DNA of 30,697 nucleotides from Bondarzewia mesenterica. Lineage: Eukaryota > Basidiomycota > Agaricomycetes > Russulales > Bondarzewiaceae. The stretch is from NCBI GenBank assembly GCA_004802705.1, contig SGPL01000402.1:1-30697 (forward strand). The letters are read 5' to 3'. Position numbers and translations under genes: made by a program. The first letter of the stretch is position 1. The number at the start of each line of letters is the position of its first letter. Positions 20,382-30,697 of the stretch are shown piece by piece. Below the pieces are notes generated by a model, which ran no database searches, had not been told where the DNA came from, and saw only the letters and a list, made by a program, of their open reading frames with translations.

Positions 20382-23300
20382 TCATCCTCGATATTGCTCG
20401 CTCGCCTGCCAAGAGATATCTCCGAGCCGTTGCCGCGTCGGTGTTGCCTTTGGCCTCCCATTGCCACTGCTCCTGAGCCCACCCACCACCCCGTTATGAC
20501 TGGACGAAGGCGAGAGCATTGATACGGATGCTTCCGACGCGGTTCTCCTGCCCCTCTTTTTCGGGGCGATAGCGCTCTTGGGCGAATCAAGGCCCTTGAA
20601 ACTCGTCTTGCTTGACGCAGGCTTGAGCGCTGGCGCGAGCGTTGGCTCAATCTCGCGCGCAAGCTCGCGCACGAGGACGGCGCCATCTTTCTGCTTGAGC
20701 CGGACGACGAGCTCGTAGATGCCGTAGCGCTCGACGAGGATCGCCCGGTTCGGGTGCACGTCGCACACAGTGCGGAGGATGCGCAGCAGGTTTAGTTTCA
20801 CGACCGCCTTGCTGTTGCCCAACTTCTCGATGACGCGTCGGAAAAATTGCGATTTGGCGATGCCGATGGTAATCGTGGTGGAGATGCGGCAAATTTTGAG
20901 GAATGGGTCGAGGATGTTCTCGAAGGAGTTGGCTTTGGCGGAAACGAAGCATTTGAGAAGAGCGTCCAGAGATTCCGGCCTCATCAGTTCGTCTTCCACT
21001 CGAGCAGTCTCTTCCTGTAGCCTGTGCACGCCATCAGTCTCACTATGAGTGCATTCTCTCTGAAATTCAAATCGCACGCACCACGACAGAATTGACTCTA
21101 AGGCGCTGACTTGGAAGTACGGGTCGGTGAGGAGTTTGACATACATTGGCAGTCCGTCGTACTGCCATAGGAGCGTCCGACAGCTCTTGCCCGCACTGGC
21201 AAGATCACAAAGAATGGGCAGCGCAAATTGCTTAAGTGGGGAGCTAGACTCAATGACCCGCATGAGGCTTGGAATAATGCCAGCCTGCGCCGCTTCCTCC
21301 TGTCTCGTCTTGTTGAGGCGACAAAGATTATAGCATGTTTGAAAGATGTGATTTGACATTTCCTATCGAAGAAGAGTGAATAAGTCATTAGTTGAGTCAT
21401 GGAATATATGTGACGTACTGTGCTGTGAGGTCCTGAGCTCTGCTCATCCAGTATTCGGGTGAGGATTTCTATGGCATTAGCATTCTGGAGGACCTCAAGT
21501 AATGTCGCATTCATTGAAAGATGCTTAATGGCCTTCAACATCTGCACTAAGCACTCCGGTTCGAGAAGCTCGCATGCCCGCAGCAGACCTACAACACTAG
21601 GTAAGCTTGCCAAAAACCAACATATAAGCCATAGACGCACGTCTGACCACCTTACGCGTTCCTAGCGCATTCCGCACATGAATGTCAGACTGCGAAACCT
21701 GACAGAACACGAGCAAAACCTGGATAATTTTCTTCTTCATTGTCGACGCCTTGTCTCCATTGTTGGCCATCACATTCAACAGCGCCGATGACAACGGATC
21801 GAGCAAGCCTTCGCGAATAAACATCCGACAGAAATCGTTCTTCGTCGTCGGGCTCTGCAGCTCAAACACACTACCGATGCCATTAAGCGCGTGTACGACA
21901 AGGTCGCTCTGTTCCGCGAAATCTTCGTCGAGAAGGTCGACGAGGACTTTGAGCCCTCGACATCTAGGAAAAGATATTACACGACAGTTGACGTGCTTCG
22001 AAGGGGGTCAGCGTACGAGATGAACATCTGCAGGGTCAAGACGGAGACATGACAGAGCAGTTGAATGAAATTGGACGCCTGAAGACGGCATTCGGAAGGA
22101 TATTTCTTAGAGGTAAAGCCTATATAAGAAAAAAAAAATGAGTTTCTGGCAAAGCTGAATTACTAAACATCACCGTACCCATGATGACCGGAATACCGCT
22201 CCAAAAGCGAAGTCAGATACCCAAATGCCCATTTATTCACAAGGCACGTACCCAATCAAGCAAAAGCTTTCCAGGAAACCTGCATCAGCAGTAACGAGCT
22301 ATTGAACTATCAATGCGCGGTGTCCCTACGAAAACGAAGGCAGACCCACCAAGTTCACAATTTGTAGCAGCTTCATGGCCACTTCTCGCGAACACTTGCT
22401 TTCCAAAACCTCGAGGATCGCCAACATCCCATGTGCAGATACCATTTGACCTTGCATCTCCGGCGCATCCAACATGATGCCCAGCTACTCAGCACGTTAG
22501 TTCGGGCCATCATTGAACATGGACATGGACAAGACAAACCAGTTGGTCGCATGCGTCTCGCAGTTGGAAATCGGGTGCGGAGGGTGTGAGCTCGTCTATG
22601 AGTTGGTTGACCTGGTTTGTCAAACGCGCATATTTATCACGCTGCAAATTTGCTTCGAGGTCGTCTTCCGCATATCCTTCATCAATCTATAAGATTGCTC
22701 AGTCAAAAAGATACACATGTTATCATAGCTGATGTTTACCTCTGCGAAAGGATCTTCCTCATCGAAATCATCATCCCCTAGCTAATCAAGAGGGTCAGGT
22801 CATTTATGTATACTATTGAAAAGGTGTATACCCAAGACTTGTTCGATAATCGAGTATTTAACTGTAGCGTTTGCATAGGTTGTTCCGACGCTAGGTTGAG
22901 CAATGATTGAGCAGAACCACTATTCTCCACTGTTTCAAACACTCACACGTTCCATTTGGCTTGCCAAATACATCGTCATAATCTTCATCGTCATCCTCGG
23001 TGTATTTCCCAAACTCCCCTTGGCTGTGCAACTTCTTGACCTCCGACCTTCCAAACGAGCCATTAGTCGACCCCACGAACGACGAAGACCTGGAATGAGA
23101 CTGCGAAAGAGAGCGTGCAGACATTGGGCCGGGATACGCAGATGACGGTGTGCGTGGGGAAAGTAACGGCCTCGACGGCTTGCGCGACAGCTCTGGGAGG
23201 GGAGCGGTCTTGGGCCCGGGCGAGATCGGCGCGAGCCCGAGAGTCTTGATGTCGTCGGGATGGAACAGACCCTTGCGAAACGAGTTCTTCATCTTGAAGT

Positions 23301-25223
23301 CAGCGAACTTCTCCTGCCATTCGTCGTCCTCGTCAATCCCCAGGTCGGAATAGTCTTCGACGATCGGCACAATCTCGGACGCGGGCGGCTTGAGGAACTT
23401 GGTACCGCCTGCGGAGCCCGGACTGCGGTTGGGTCGGATCGTCTGCGCATTGTCGTCGACTTCAGGCTTGTCTTCGTCCACTAGATTCTTCTCTAACGCT
23501 AGGGCATTGTTAGCTACACAAATCATTCGAGATGAACTTGATACCGGTATACCTTGCAACTTCGACAACGAGATTCCTTCCTCAAAGTCGTCATCCCAAT
23601 TGTCAGTTTGTTCCTCGGGCTGCTGAAGAACGAACGGTCCAGGCAAGGCGAGAGGCGTGGCGGCCTTCGGGCCTGTAACGGGCGCCGCCAATTTCACAAC
23701 ACTTGAGGATGACATGTGCGATGAAACAGACACCGAAAGCGGAAATCCAAAGGATGCATCACTGGGAGATCCCAGAGGTGAATGAGGAGGACCGGTGACG
23801 ACCGAGTCTCGACGTTGGCCTGCATGTTTCGATGGTCGGGGAGGGGCTAGAAAGAGAGCACGTGTAACTAACAGACAACTGATCAACTGAGGACGCACAT
23901 ACACTTCAATGCTTCGTTCCACTCTTGGACTTTCAGAACCGCCTCATCGAAATTGTAATTGCTCAGTGGTCGCGATCCACTGGGACCTTCCAACTGGCCG
24001 TTAGCTCGCTGACTATCCGTCATTTGCCTCCTTGCAGAGAGCATCCAGGGGTGTCGCAGGAGCTTCTTTGCGGACACTCGTAGATTGCAGTCCTTCTGGA
24101 AACAGTGATAAAGAAAATCTCTGACGATTGGAGAAGCACCTTCTGGGATTGGAGGACAATCGTCTTGAACGATACGGTAAAGAGCAGGCATCGGCTTCAA
24201 AAAATGGTACGGAGGTCTACCCTCAAGCAGCTCAATAACCGTACAGCCGACACTCCAAATATCTGAGGCCGTTGTCGCGCCGAATTGTTCAATGACCTCC
24301 GGAGCCACTGTTGACCATTGTCAGAACACAAGGCCCAACAGTTACTGAAATGGCAATTACTGAGCACTCACTCCAGTAAGGACTTCCGACGACAGCGTCA
24401 TCGCTTGCGCTGCCCGCCGCTGTACTGCTTGCGACACCGAAGTCTGCCAACTTGACCGCCCCGTCTTTGGTGGTCAAAATATTGGCGCCCTTGATATCTC
24501 GATGTATGACACCCTGGTCATGAAGGTATACCAGCCCCTCGAGGACCTGTGATATGTACACGGCGACAAGGTTCTCTGGAAATTTGCCAAAACGCTTGCA
24601 TATATTGTGAAGAGAACCGTTCTCGCAGAACCTGTACATATTATGTTGGCCGATCGCTAATGATAAACTGAAGGCTCACTCTAGTATGATGTACAAGAAT
24701 TCTCGCGTCTTAACGAATCCCTTGTACTTGACAATGTTGGGGTGCTTTGAGGAGGGTCAGACGCGCAGCAGTGATCACAAGAGCAGAACTCACATTAAGG
24801 TTTTTCAGTAAATCGATTTCGGACTGCAGGAGAACTCAGTGTAATTACGGAACAAGAAGTACTGTGCTCCTCACCATGATCTGACCGAGCTCGCCCTTTG
24901 GTATGTTGCTCAACTGGATTTCCTTGACGGCGACTGTCTCTCCAGTAGCCCAGTTGAGAGCACCTGCATGTATGCGGTCAGACATCGTCGCAATAGATTA
25001 AGTACTCTTTCTTGCAAGACGGGAGGGAGACAGTGGTCAAAGGAAGGATGCTCACGATATACTTGTCCGAACGCGCCCTTCCCTAACGAATCTCCGAGTT
25101 GCTACAACACCAATATCGAATTAGCACCTCGCCGCCCATCAAACTTCCTTGTAACGAACGTAGTCATTCAGCAGCTTTGCGCTCGTCGAACTCGAGCCAT
25201 AAGCCATCGAAGACCCTGTCATG
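20382..25223 (-). CDS. CDC15: Septation/mitotic-exit network protein kinase, Cdc15/Cdc7/SepH type
   Basis: A Ser/Thr kinase that relays the mitotic-exit or septation-initiation signal at the spindle pole body (yeast Cdc15, fission yeast Cdc7, Aspergillus SepH). The ATG at 25223 starts [20 protein letters not shown]. The glycine loop [14 protein letters not shown] is exon 25056-25101, then the lysine in [20 protein letters not shown]. Next are [20 protein letters not shown], the APE motif rebuilt over an intron ([11 protein letters not shown]) and [14 protein letters not shown]. After the kinase come a Ser/Pro-rich linker with [16 protein letters not shown], a conserved segment in SepH-like kinases, and another acidic segment ending [17 protein letters not shown]. 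The C-terminal half (about 22700 to 20650) is helical ARM/HEAT-like repeats, including [20 protein letters not shown]. The tail is basic and Ser-rich; the stop is at 20382-20384. Many introns; I did not resolve every edge. Architecture and size (well over 1000 residues) match the family. Confidence 0.92.
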
Positions 25224-26352
25224 ATCAAACAGCTGGAGAGTTGGAAAAGCCGTCAATACGCCAACGAAAAAAAATCAATGAATGAGTGCCCTGGGCGGTC
25301 GTGCGCCCAATGTGTGTATATTGTTGTGATTGATGGCAGAGACTAAGGAAATTGAATGTGAGCGTCACTGGGAGACAGTCGGACGCGTCGCGACTTGGCT
25401 AGTCAGGCGCCACTGGCACGAAGTCCAACAAGTCACACCAGCGCGGCGTTCTTCCGCTTTTGTACCGTTCTACTCACTACCACATGCTCTGTTACAAGTC
25501 TTCATGTTTTCATCGCTCAGTCACCTCCGTTGGGTTTTCTTTGCTCTAGAGCGGTACAGTAACGTCTCCTTGACTCTGCAAAGGCCTGGAACTTGCATTT
25601 TAACCGTGTTTCAGTATATGCATATCATGATGTTCATCTCAAAATCATGATCCAACCCAAAATGAGCTCCCAACCCAAAACGAGCTCCTTTGAAGGCCTG
25701 ACGATGACAATCAACCTACAACATCATCTTTTCAGCGCTCATCGATCATCAGTACTTTTCCCGACGAGGAATTCGGCTTGCCATGCGGAAGCTACCGTCC
25801 ACGTTTTCCTGATACAGTGCTTCGGGACGCCGATAACATCCCATTCGACATCCTCGGTCCAGGTCCACTGGGATAGATGTCGCCATTTATATTCTCAATA
25901 TTCAACAACGTCAAACCTTTTCATCTGATGAGTTTTGTCTTGATCGTCGATCCCATTGATGATGCAAGGTGCCATGTTGTCAAATACACGGTATGTACTA
26001 TCTGCGGTTCGAGAAGCTCCGCAAAATTATAGCTACAGAATGAATATCATAATCATGGTGGGTATGGTCACGGTTGGGGTTTTTTTTTCATATACCGCTT
26101 GTGACACATCGCTAATCACAGTGAACAGAGGCAGCTGTGATCCCGTAGCTGAACCACCCTAGGTGAGTCCATAAATAAAAGAATAAAAAGACCTTCGAGG
26201 CGAGTGCTTCACTTTCTCGTCTTTTTCCACCGTCCTAAGTCGTCTTCGATCTTCCAGAATGTTGTCGCGGGTATGCAAACGCCATAAACATTCTCCTGTT
26301 TCCTGCATGAGGATCAAGGCTTTTCAGCCTTCGTGTTTGGACGTCAATGGTG
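25224..26352. other. Intergenic region upstream of the kinase
   Basis: This holds the kinase promoter and the 3' flank of the small gene at 26353-26986. Short frames on the plus strand (such as 25330-25650) resemble nothing known and have no partner exons. The end of the neighbouring small gene could extend into about 26230-26350 if an intron starts at GGTATG near 26363. Confidence 0.45.
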
Positions 26353-26986
26353 TCAAGCCGCATACCTTTTTCCGGCACTTCTCTTTGCACTTTTTGATTT
26401 TGACTCCATGCTCCTGGGTTTTGATTCACGCGTTATCGTTCTTGTGTTTTGTGGGACAGGTAATCGGTACACTCCATTCTCTCCCACATATTGCTTCTTT
26501 TTCAGAGGCCCGTTAATGCCTTGAGGCGGCCTCTCGAAGAACTGACTATTTCCTCTGTCTTTCCCGGGACTAGGCTCTGCTCCCATACGGGATCCCCAAG
26601 CGGAACACCTTGATGTTTTTGACGAATCCCTGCGCAGATGCTCAGCATTCTGTGAGAATGCTGGTCGTGCTGAATGATGGCTTGTAGAATGCGAAGTACT
26701 AGAGGACGAGAGAGCAGGTTTCCTCTCGGAGCGCTGTCGATCTGCAGAGTACCCTCTAAATGGTAGTGAGTACGAGATGGTATTGTCGAGATTTTCGGAC
26801 TCACTTCTGACGGCGGTCGCGTACGGGCGGCTGTTCGTAATACCCATATGGGTGTATCCTTGTTTGCGGCACGTTCGGTGTATGGTTATAAGCGTAACTG
26901 ATCTTTGAGCCCCCACCGTACGTGGAGTAATGAGGAACATAGAGGGTATTGAGCTGGGGAGGGTAACAGGCCATTGGGTAACTCAT
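26353..26986 (-). CDS. Small basic, low-complexity hypothetical protein
   Basis: Two exons, 26805-26986 and 26353-26755, joined over a 49-base intron (GTGAGT donor, TTTAG acceptor), give 194 residues in frame. The N-terminus is Tyr/Pro-rich (MSYPMACYPPQLNTLYVPHY, HPYGYYEQPP). The rest is rich in Ser, Arg and Lys (SSSSTSHSTSHHS, ESKSKSAKRSAGKRYAA) and predicted by eye to be disordered. No domain, signal peptide or membrane segment is visible, and I do not recognise the family. The basic tail could suit a nucleic-acid-binding or nuclear protein, but that is a guess. The C-terminus may be wrong: GGTATG at the end of the frame could be another donor, with the last residues then in an intron. The GC3-rich codon pattern seen in its conserved neighbours is weaker here. 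Confidence 0.45.
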
Positions 26987-29478
26987 TGCGAAATACTGAG
27001 CTGTTTCTTAGGGGGACGAATCGTTGCGATTTAATACCCTCCTCTGGCCCCTTCTTCTTTGCTCAAGACGAGGTGTGGCATGGTCGAAACACAGTCGCTT
27101 TGCCACAACGAGAGCCACGGAATGTCCAACCGACACTTTTTAGCGGCACTTTTTACTCCTTTTTGCAGGCATCTCTACGGCAGCGTCGACCCATTTCCGT
27201 TGCGCCAAACAGCATGCATGACTACTGTCCTTGTGCCATGGTTTACGGTCATACTCGGGCCGTCAGACAAGAGGCAGCCGACTAGCTACGCCTCGTTTGG
27301 CCGGCATCAGCTCTTTTGGTGGACATATGTGCACAGCGTCCGCCACAATCCTGCCAATGCGTGCCTTTACTTATTACTCGATTTATCTCTAAAAGCCATG
27401 CTTGATCCGGATGTAGTGCTGTATTGAGGTACGTCCTCTACTGGCACTCCCCTCACGACCAGCCGCAACATCTCAGGTGGACTTTGATTTATTTTTTTGC
27501 CTTGCAGCTTACGAGTTCCGACTATTCCAAGCACATAAATCATTCGAAAGACATGTCCTACCAGGGACCTGTTTCTGCATCTTACCTAGTCTACGCTTAA
27601 CTCAACGCCGCATTTTCCATGGGGATTTCTATGTCAAGGGCCGCCCCATCGCATTCGATCTCCAACCGCGTGCCAAGATTTTGTCAGTTCACAATATTCC
27701 ACTGCCATTATAAGCGGCCCTATTCATGCAGAGTCCTGTCTTTTAGCCGGCGAGCCACCCAACGCCAAATTTCTGACAATGAGTCGAGGGATTAAGGTTG
27801 CTCCGCCTCGTTGAGCTCATTTAACCGTTGAATACCCCCTAAACATCAATTCCCTCCATCTCTCCCCCCCAGCTTTTCCCCCTTCGCTTGGATTGGCTCT
27901 CGCCCCCCACCAAATTCCTTCCATCGGCTGAAGACGAAGATGCTGAATCCCCCAGGGTCGAGTTCTCCGTCAACATTGACATACACAGGCGTCCGTAACA
28001 GTCATTACTCGCGCAATCATTCCAGGCCGCTCCCACCTCGCCTCCACCTATGTCCAGATAGCGTATCGCTCATCCTAGGTGACGGAGGCAACCTGCGTAT
28101 TTTGTGCGCATTGGCTCTGCGAACGAACGAATAATCAGACTCTCATTCATAATATCTCACCAAGTGTCTGACATATCGTCTGCCTGGGCTGGAGGCGGGT
28201 AACACGGGATGGACAAGGAGAGGGGGAGAGGGATGACGCACAAAGCGACCCTTCCACGCCTTTATGCCCCTCAGTGTGTGCAGTGCGAGAATAAGGCATC
28301 CAGCCTCAAATCGATGATGCAATTCTCGCCAGCGCAACAATTACAGACAATTGGCATGCGCACTTCTCGAAAATAAGAGCGAGGAACGTGTTTTCAGATA
28401 TCGATGCTGTCGACTATCGCTGGCAAGAAAACAAAAGGCGCAACGTCATCACGAGTTTTCCGAATTTTGACAATCATGATAGGAAGCCGACAGTATTTCT
28501 CTTCGATCGATATGCAGCATCATGCACAAGAAAAACTTAACTGTGATTAAGTTGCCGTTGTACTGGAAGTTATGAAGATCTTGGTCACAAACTAAAACCC
28601 AGGCGGGCAGGCGGGTGGGCACCGTTCCACCTGCAGCTTCAACTGATGAACTGGAAGCGGCTCAAAAATGATTCTATTTCATCATTGGGTACATGAAGCA
28701 CTAGTATATGTGCATGCGTCCGTTACTTATTCTCACATGGTTGCAACCGGCGGACAAATCTATCGAGGAACATACTACATATGACTTGGGGAACGTCCAT
28801 GGAACGAGTCCGAAGGTTCGTACGGTGGGGTGAGACCAGTTGTGTGTTGGGCGGTCAATATGTAGCACAAATTCTATACCATTAATACGTTCTGATGAGC
28901 GAGCCCCTTCGAGAATGGATGTACAGACATCCTGAAGTGAATGAGTGCGGGCCCGAGACACACACCATCTCGCCTTGAGAATGATAAAGAAATAGATAGA
29001 CGCCTCTGTACACCTTCACAGACGCTAATTACCCATATACTACATACACACACACAGTCCTCGACAAAAAGGCCCAGATACATCCAAGCGCCGTAGCAAT
29101 CAGCCAGCCCATCGACTCGAGCCAGCGACCACCGCACGCGCGAGGAAAAACGATGTTGTCGAGCAGTGAGACGCGGGAGGAAAGAAAAATATAATAGAAT
29201 AGAACGAGGGGGCAAAGATGCATATATACGGGAGAATGCGGGCGCCAGAGCCCGAATAATACGAGTATGTTGTTGCTGAAAGTAAAGGAGACCTGTCCAG
29301 GCGCTATATCTCGACGGATCAGAGTCTCACAACACAGACAGACAGACTACGTGGCGTAATAAGAACGAAAAGAAACAAGAAAAAAGGGAACGAGGGAACG
29401 GAGAAAATCCAAACTCTTCTTCCTAAACGCGTCGAACATAGATGTTGATATCTTCCAGCGACCAACGACAACAACCAC
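26987..29478. other. Region without a supported gene (about 2.5 kb)
   Basis: The frames are short, overlap on both strands and match nothing known. The longest are 27059-27427 (+, starting with TTG, not ATG) and 28874-29215 (-). The part from about 29230 to 29478 is probably the 3' untranslated region of Vts1. A short CA repeat (ACACACACACAC) is near 29045-29056. No RNA gene or mobile element was recognised. Confidence 0.5.
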
Positions 29479-30697
29479 TCAAGACGCCTCGGCCGACGCG
29501 CCCGCAGGCTCGATGCCCATTTTTTTTCCGGACTGCCTCGAATGTCTTGAGCATCTTGCGCCGCGCCCCCAGGGCAGCGACGCCCTTCGCCTCCAGCGCA
29601 GCTTCGTCCATCAAGACCATGTCCTTCCAATTCATCCCCTCAAAGTTGGGCGTGTACTTGTGCAGCCTCAGCGACCGCAACCACGCAGGCACATCGTTCA
29701 GCACCGAGGGATCTACATCCTCTTCGTCCTTCTTCCCTCCGACATTATCCCTGCCTGAGTTGGACTTGAGTCCTGGGGAGCGACCCCCCAGGTCCACGGG
29801 GAGCTCCGACCATTCATCGCCTGTTGCTGCTGCAAGCCCACAAACGCGCCCAAATTCGGCTGGCCAAACCCGCTCGCCGCCATCTGCGCGGCGAGCAGCT
29901 GCGCTTCGGGGGAGATGCCCATCGCGCTGAGGTTGGCCATGTTGAGCATGTTCATGTTCATGTTGAACGGGTTCATCTGACCCATCCCAGCAAGCCCGGC
30001 CATGCCCAGCCCGTTCGCATTCGGCATGCCCATGCCCAGTCCGGGGCTTCCCAACCCAAGATTGAACCCGCCCATCCCCAAGCCCGCCATCCCACCATCA
30101 TCGCTCCCGAACCTGCCCGAAGATACATTGGAGAGCGCCGGGCTCCTCGCGCCGTTCCAGCCTCCAGCTCCACCGAATCCATTATTGCCACCCCCGCTGA
30201 CGTTCCTCAGGCCGCCAGGCGCATTGCGCTGTGACTGTTGTTGCTGCTGTACTTGGTGTTGCTGCTGCTGCTGGGCCAAAATCAGATTTCCATCGTCGCC
30301 GTACACTCCGTTGCTTTGCCCGGCCGACTCCCCATTCACGTTGCCCTTGGACGCGCGGCGGAACTTCTTTGGGTCCTCCATCAACGGCACCCTGCTTCCG
30401 CCCCAGTCGCTCAGCTTGGCCGCCGCAGCATCGAGATTCTGGCCCTGGTTATTGTTGTTCTTCGCGAACATCGGCATAAGTGGCGTGTTGACCATGCTCG
30501 CCCAGCTGTCCCCGACGACCGGAGAGAGCCCATCTATGCCCTCGGGCCTGGGGGAGCGGAAGGCTCCGCTCGCGGCTAGACCAGAGAAGTCGGTACTCTG
30601 TGGCCTCGAGCTCTTTGAGTCGGGCACGACGAGCTCCTGCGTGGGCGAGTTTGACCGTTCGGAGACTTGTCCAAGTGCGCTCGAAGCATTACCCCAG
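29479..30697 (-). CDS. VTS1: SAM-domain RNA-binding protein Vts1 (Smaug homologue), 5' end outside window
   Basis: Binds stem-loops in mRNAs and recruits the deadenylation machinery to trigger decay. The frame is open from the window edge at 30697. The first long part is low-complexity: a Gln-rich run (AQQQQQHQVQQQQQSQ), then Gly/Asn/Met-rich repeats such as GLGMGMPNANGLGMAGL and NPFNMNMNMLNMANL. A region of frame change at 29755-29810 is best explained by a 56-base intron, giving AMNGRDNVGGKKDEEDVD. The C-terminal SAM domain follows: VPAWLRSLRLHKYTPNF, NWKDMVLMDEAALEAKGVAA and LGARRKMLKTFEAVRKK, with the basic LGARRK patch that contacts RNA in the family. An eight-base A run (minus strand) at 29520-29527 throws the frame off. 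With seven bases the protein ends MGIEPAGASAEAS at TGA 29479-29481; as sequenced the frame instead runs to 29423. Identification is firm; the 5' half is missing. Confidence 0.9.

Noticed and set aside
27059..27427. 122-codon plus-strand frame
   Set aside because: It begins with TTG, has no domain and no neighbouring exons.

Overview
The window is nuclear DNA of a filamentous basidiomycete, most likely an Agaricomycete. Nearly every gene is cut by many short introns (about 43-80 nt) with GTRNGY or GTTCGT donors, CTRAY-like branch sites and CAG/TAG acceptors. One gene encodes a DUF6533 membrane protein, a family that I know as abundant in Agaricomycetes. There are no bacterial operons, tRNAs, CRISPR arrays or recognisable transposons. 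The assembly is poor between about 9050 and 13510: many single Ns and one gap of 293 Ns.

Layout. 1-1182 (-): 5' part of an unrecognised gene with a compact N-terminal domain and a Ser/Pro-rich tail, leaving the window at base 1. 1183-5954: about 4.8 kb with no supported gene. 5955-8174 (-): complete cytochrome P450. 8746-10591 (-): secreted family CE8 pectinesterase with many Ns. 11112-12422 (+): Pep12/syntaxin-type Qa-SNARE. 13411-15460 (+): DUF6533 membrane protein in about 16 exons, including exons of 2, 7 and 12 nt and a GC-AG intron. 16202-18408 (+): Tgl2-like alpha/beta-hydrolase lipase. 19056-19955 (+): mitochondrial ribosomal protein uL5m (Mrpl7). 20382-25223 (-): Cdc15/Cdc7/SepH-type kinase of the septation/mitotic-exit network. 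26353-26986 (-): small basic disordered protein. 26987-29478: no supported gene. 29479-30697 (-): 3' part of Vts1, the SAM-domain (Smaug-type) RNA-binding regulator; its 5' end lies beyond the window.

The genes do not form an evident pathway. Most are housekeeping genes: endosomal trafficking, mitochondrial translation, lipid hydrolysis, cytokinesis signalling and mRNA decay. The P450 and the pectinesterase are accessory genes lying side by side on the same strand, but nothing shows a shared function.

I did not find a convincing new multi-gene system. The most interesting structure is the extreme exon fragmentation of the DUF6533 gene, where only exons of 2, 12 and 7 nt keep a family-like protein in frame. 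A second pattern is technical: three genes carry single-base frame breaks, two of them exactly in 8-base homopolymers, which looks like sequencing error. Start sites and exon edges come from reading frames and splice motifs alone.
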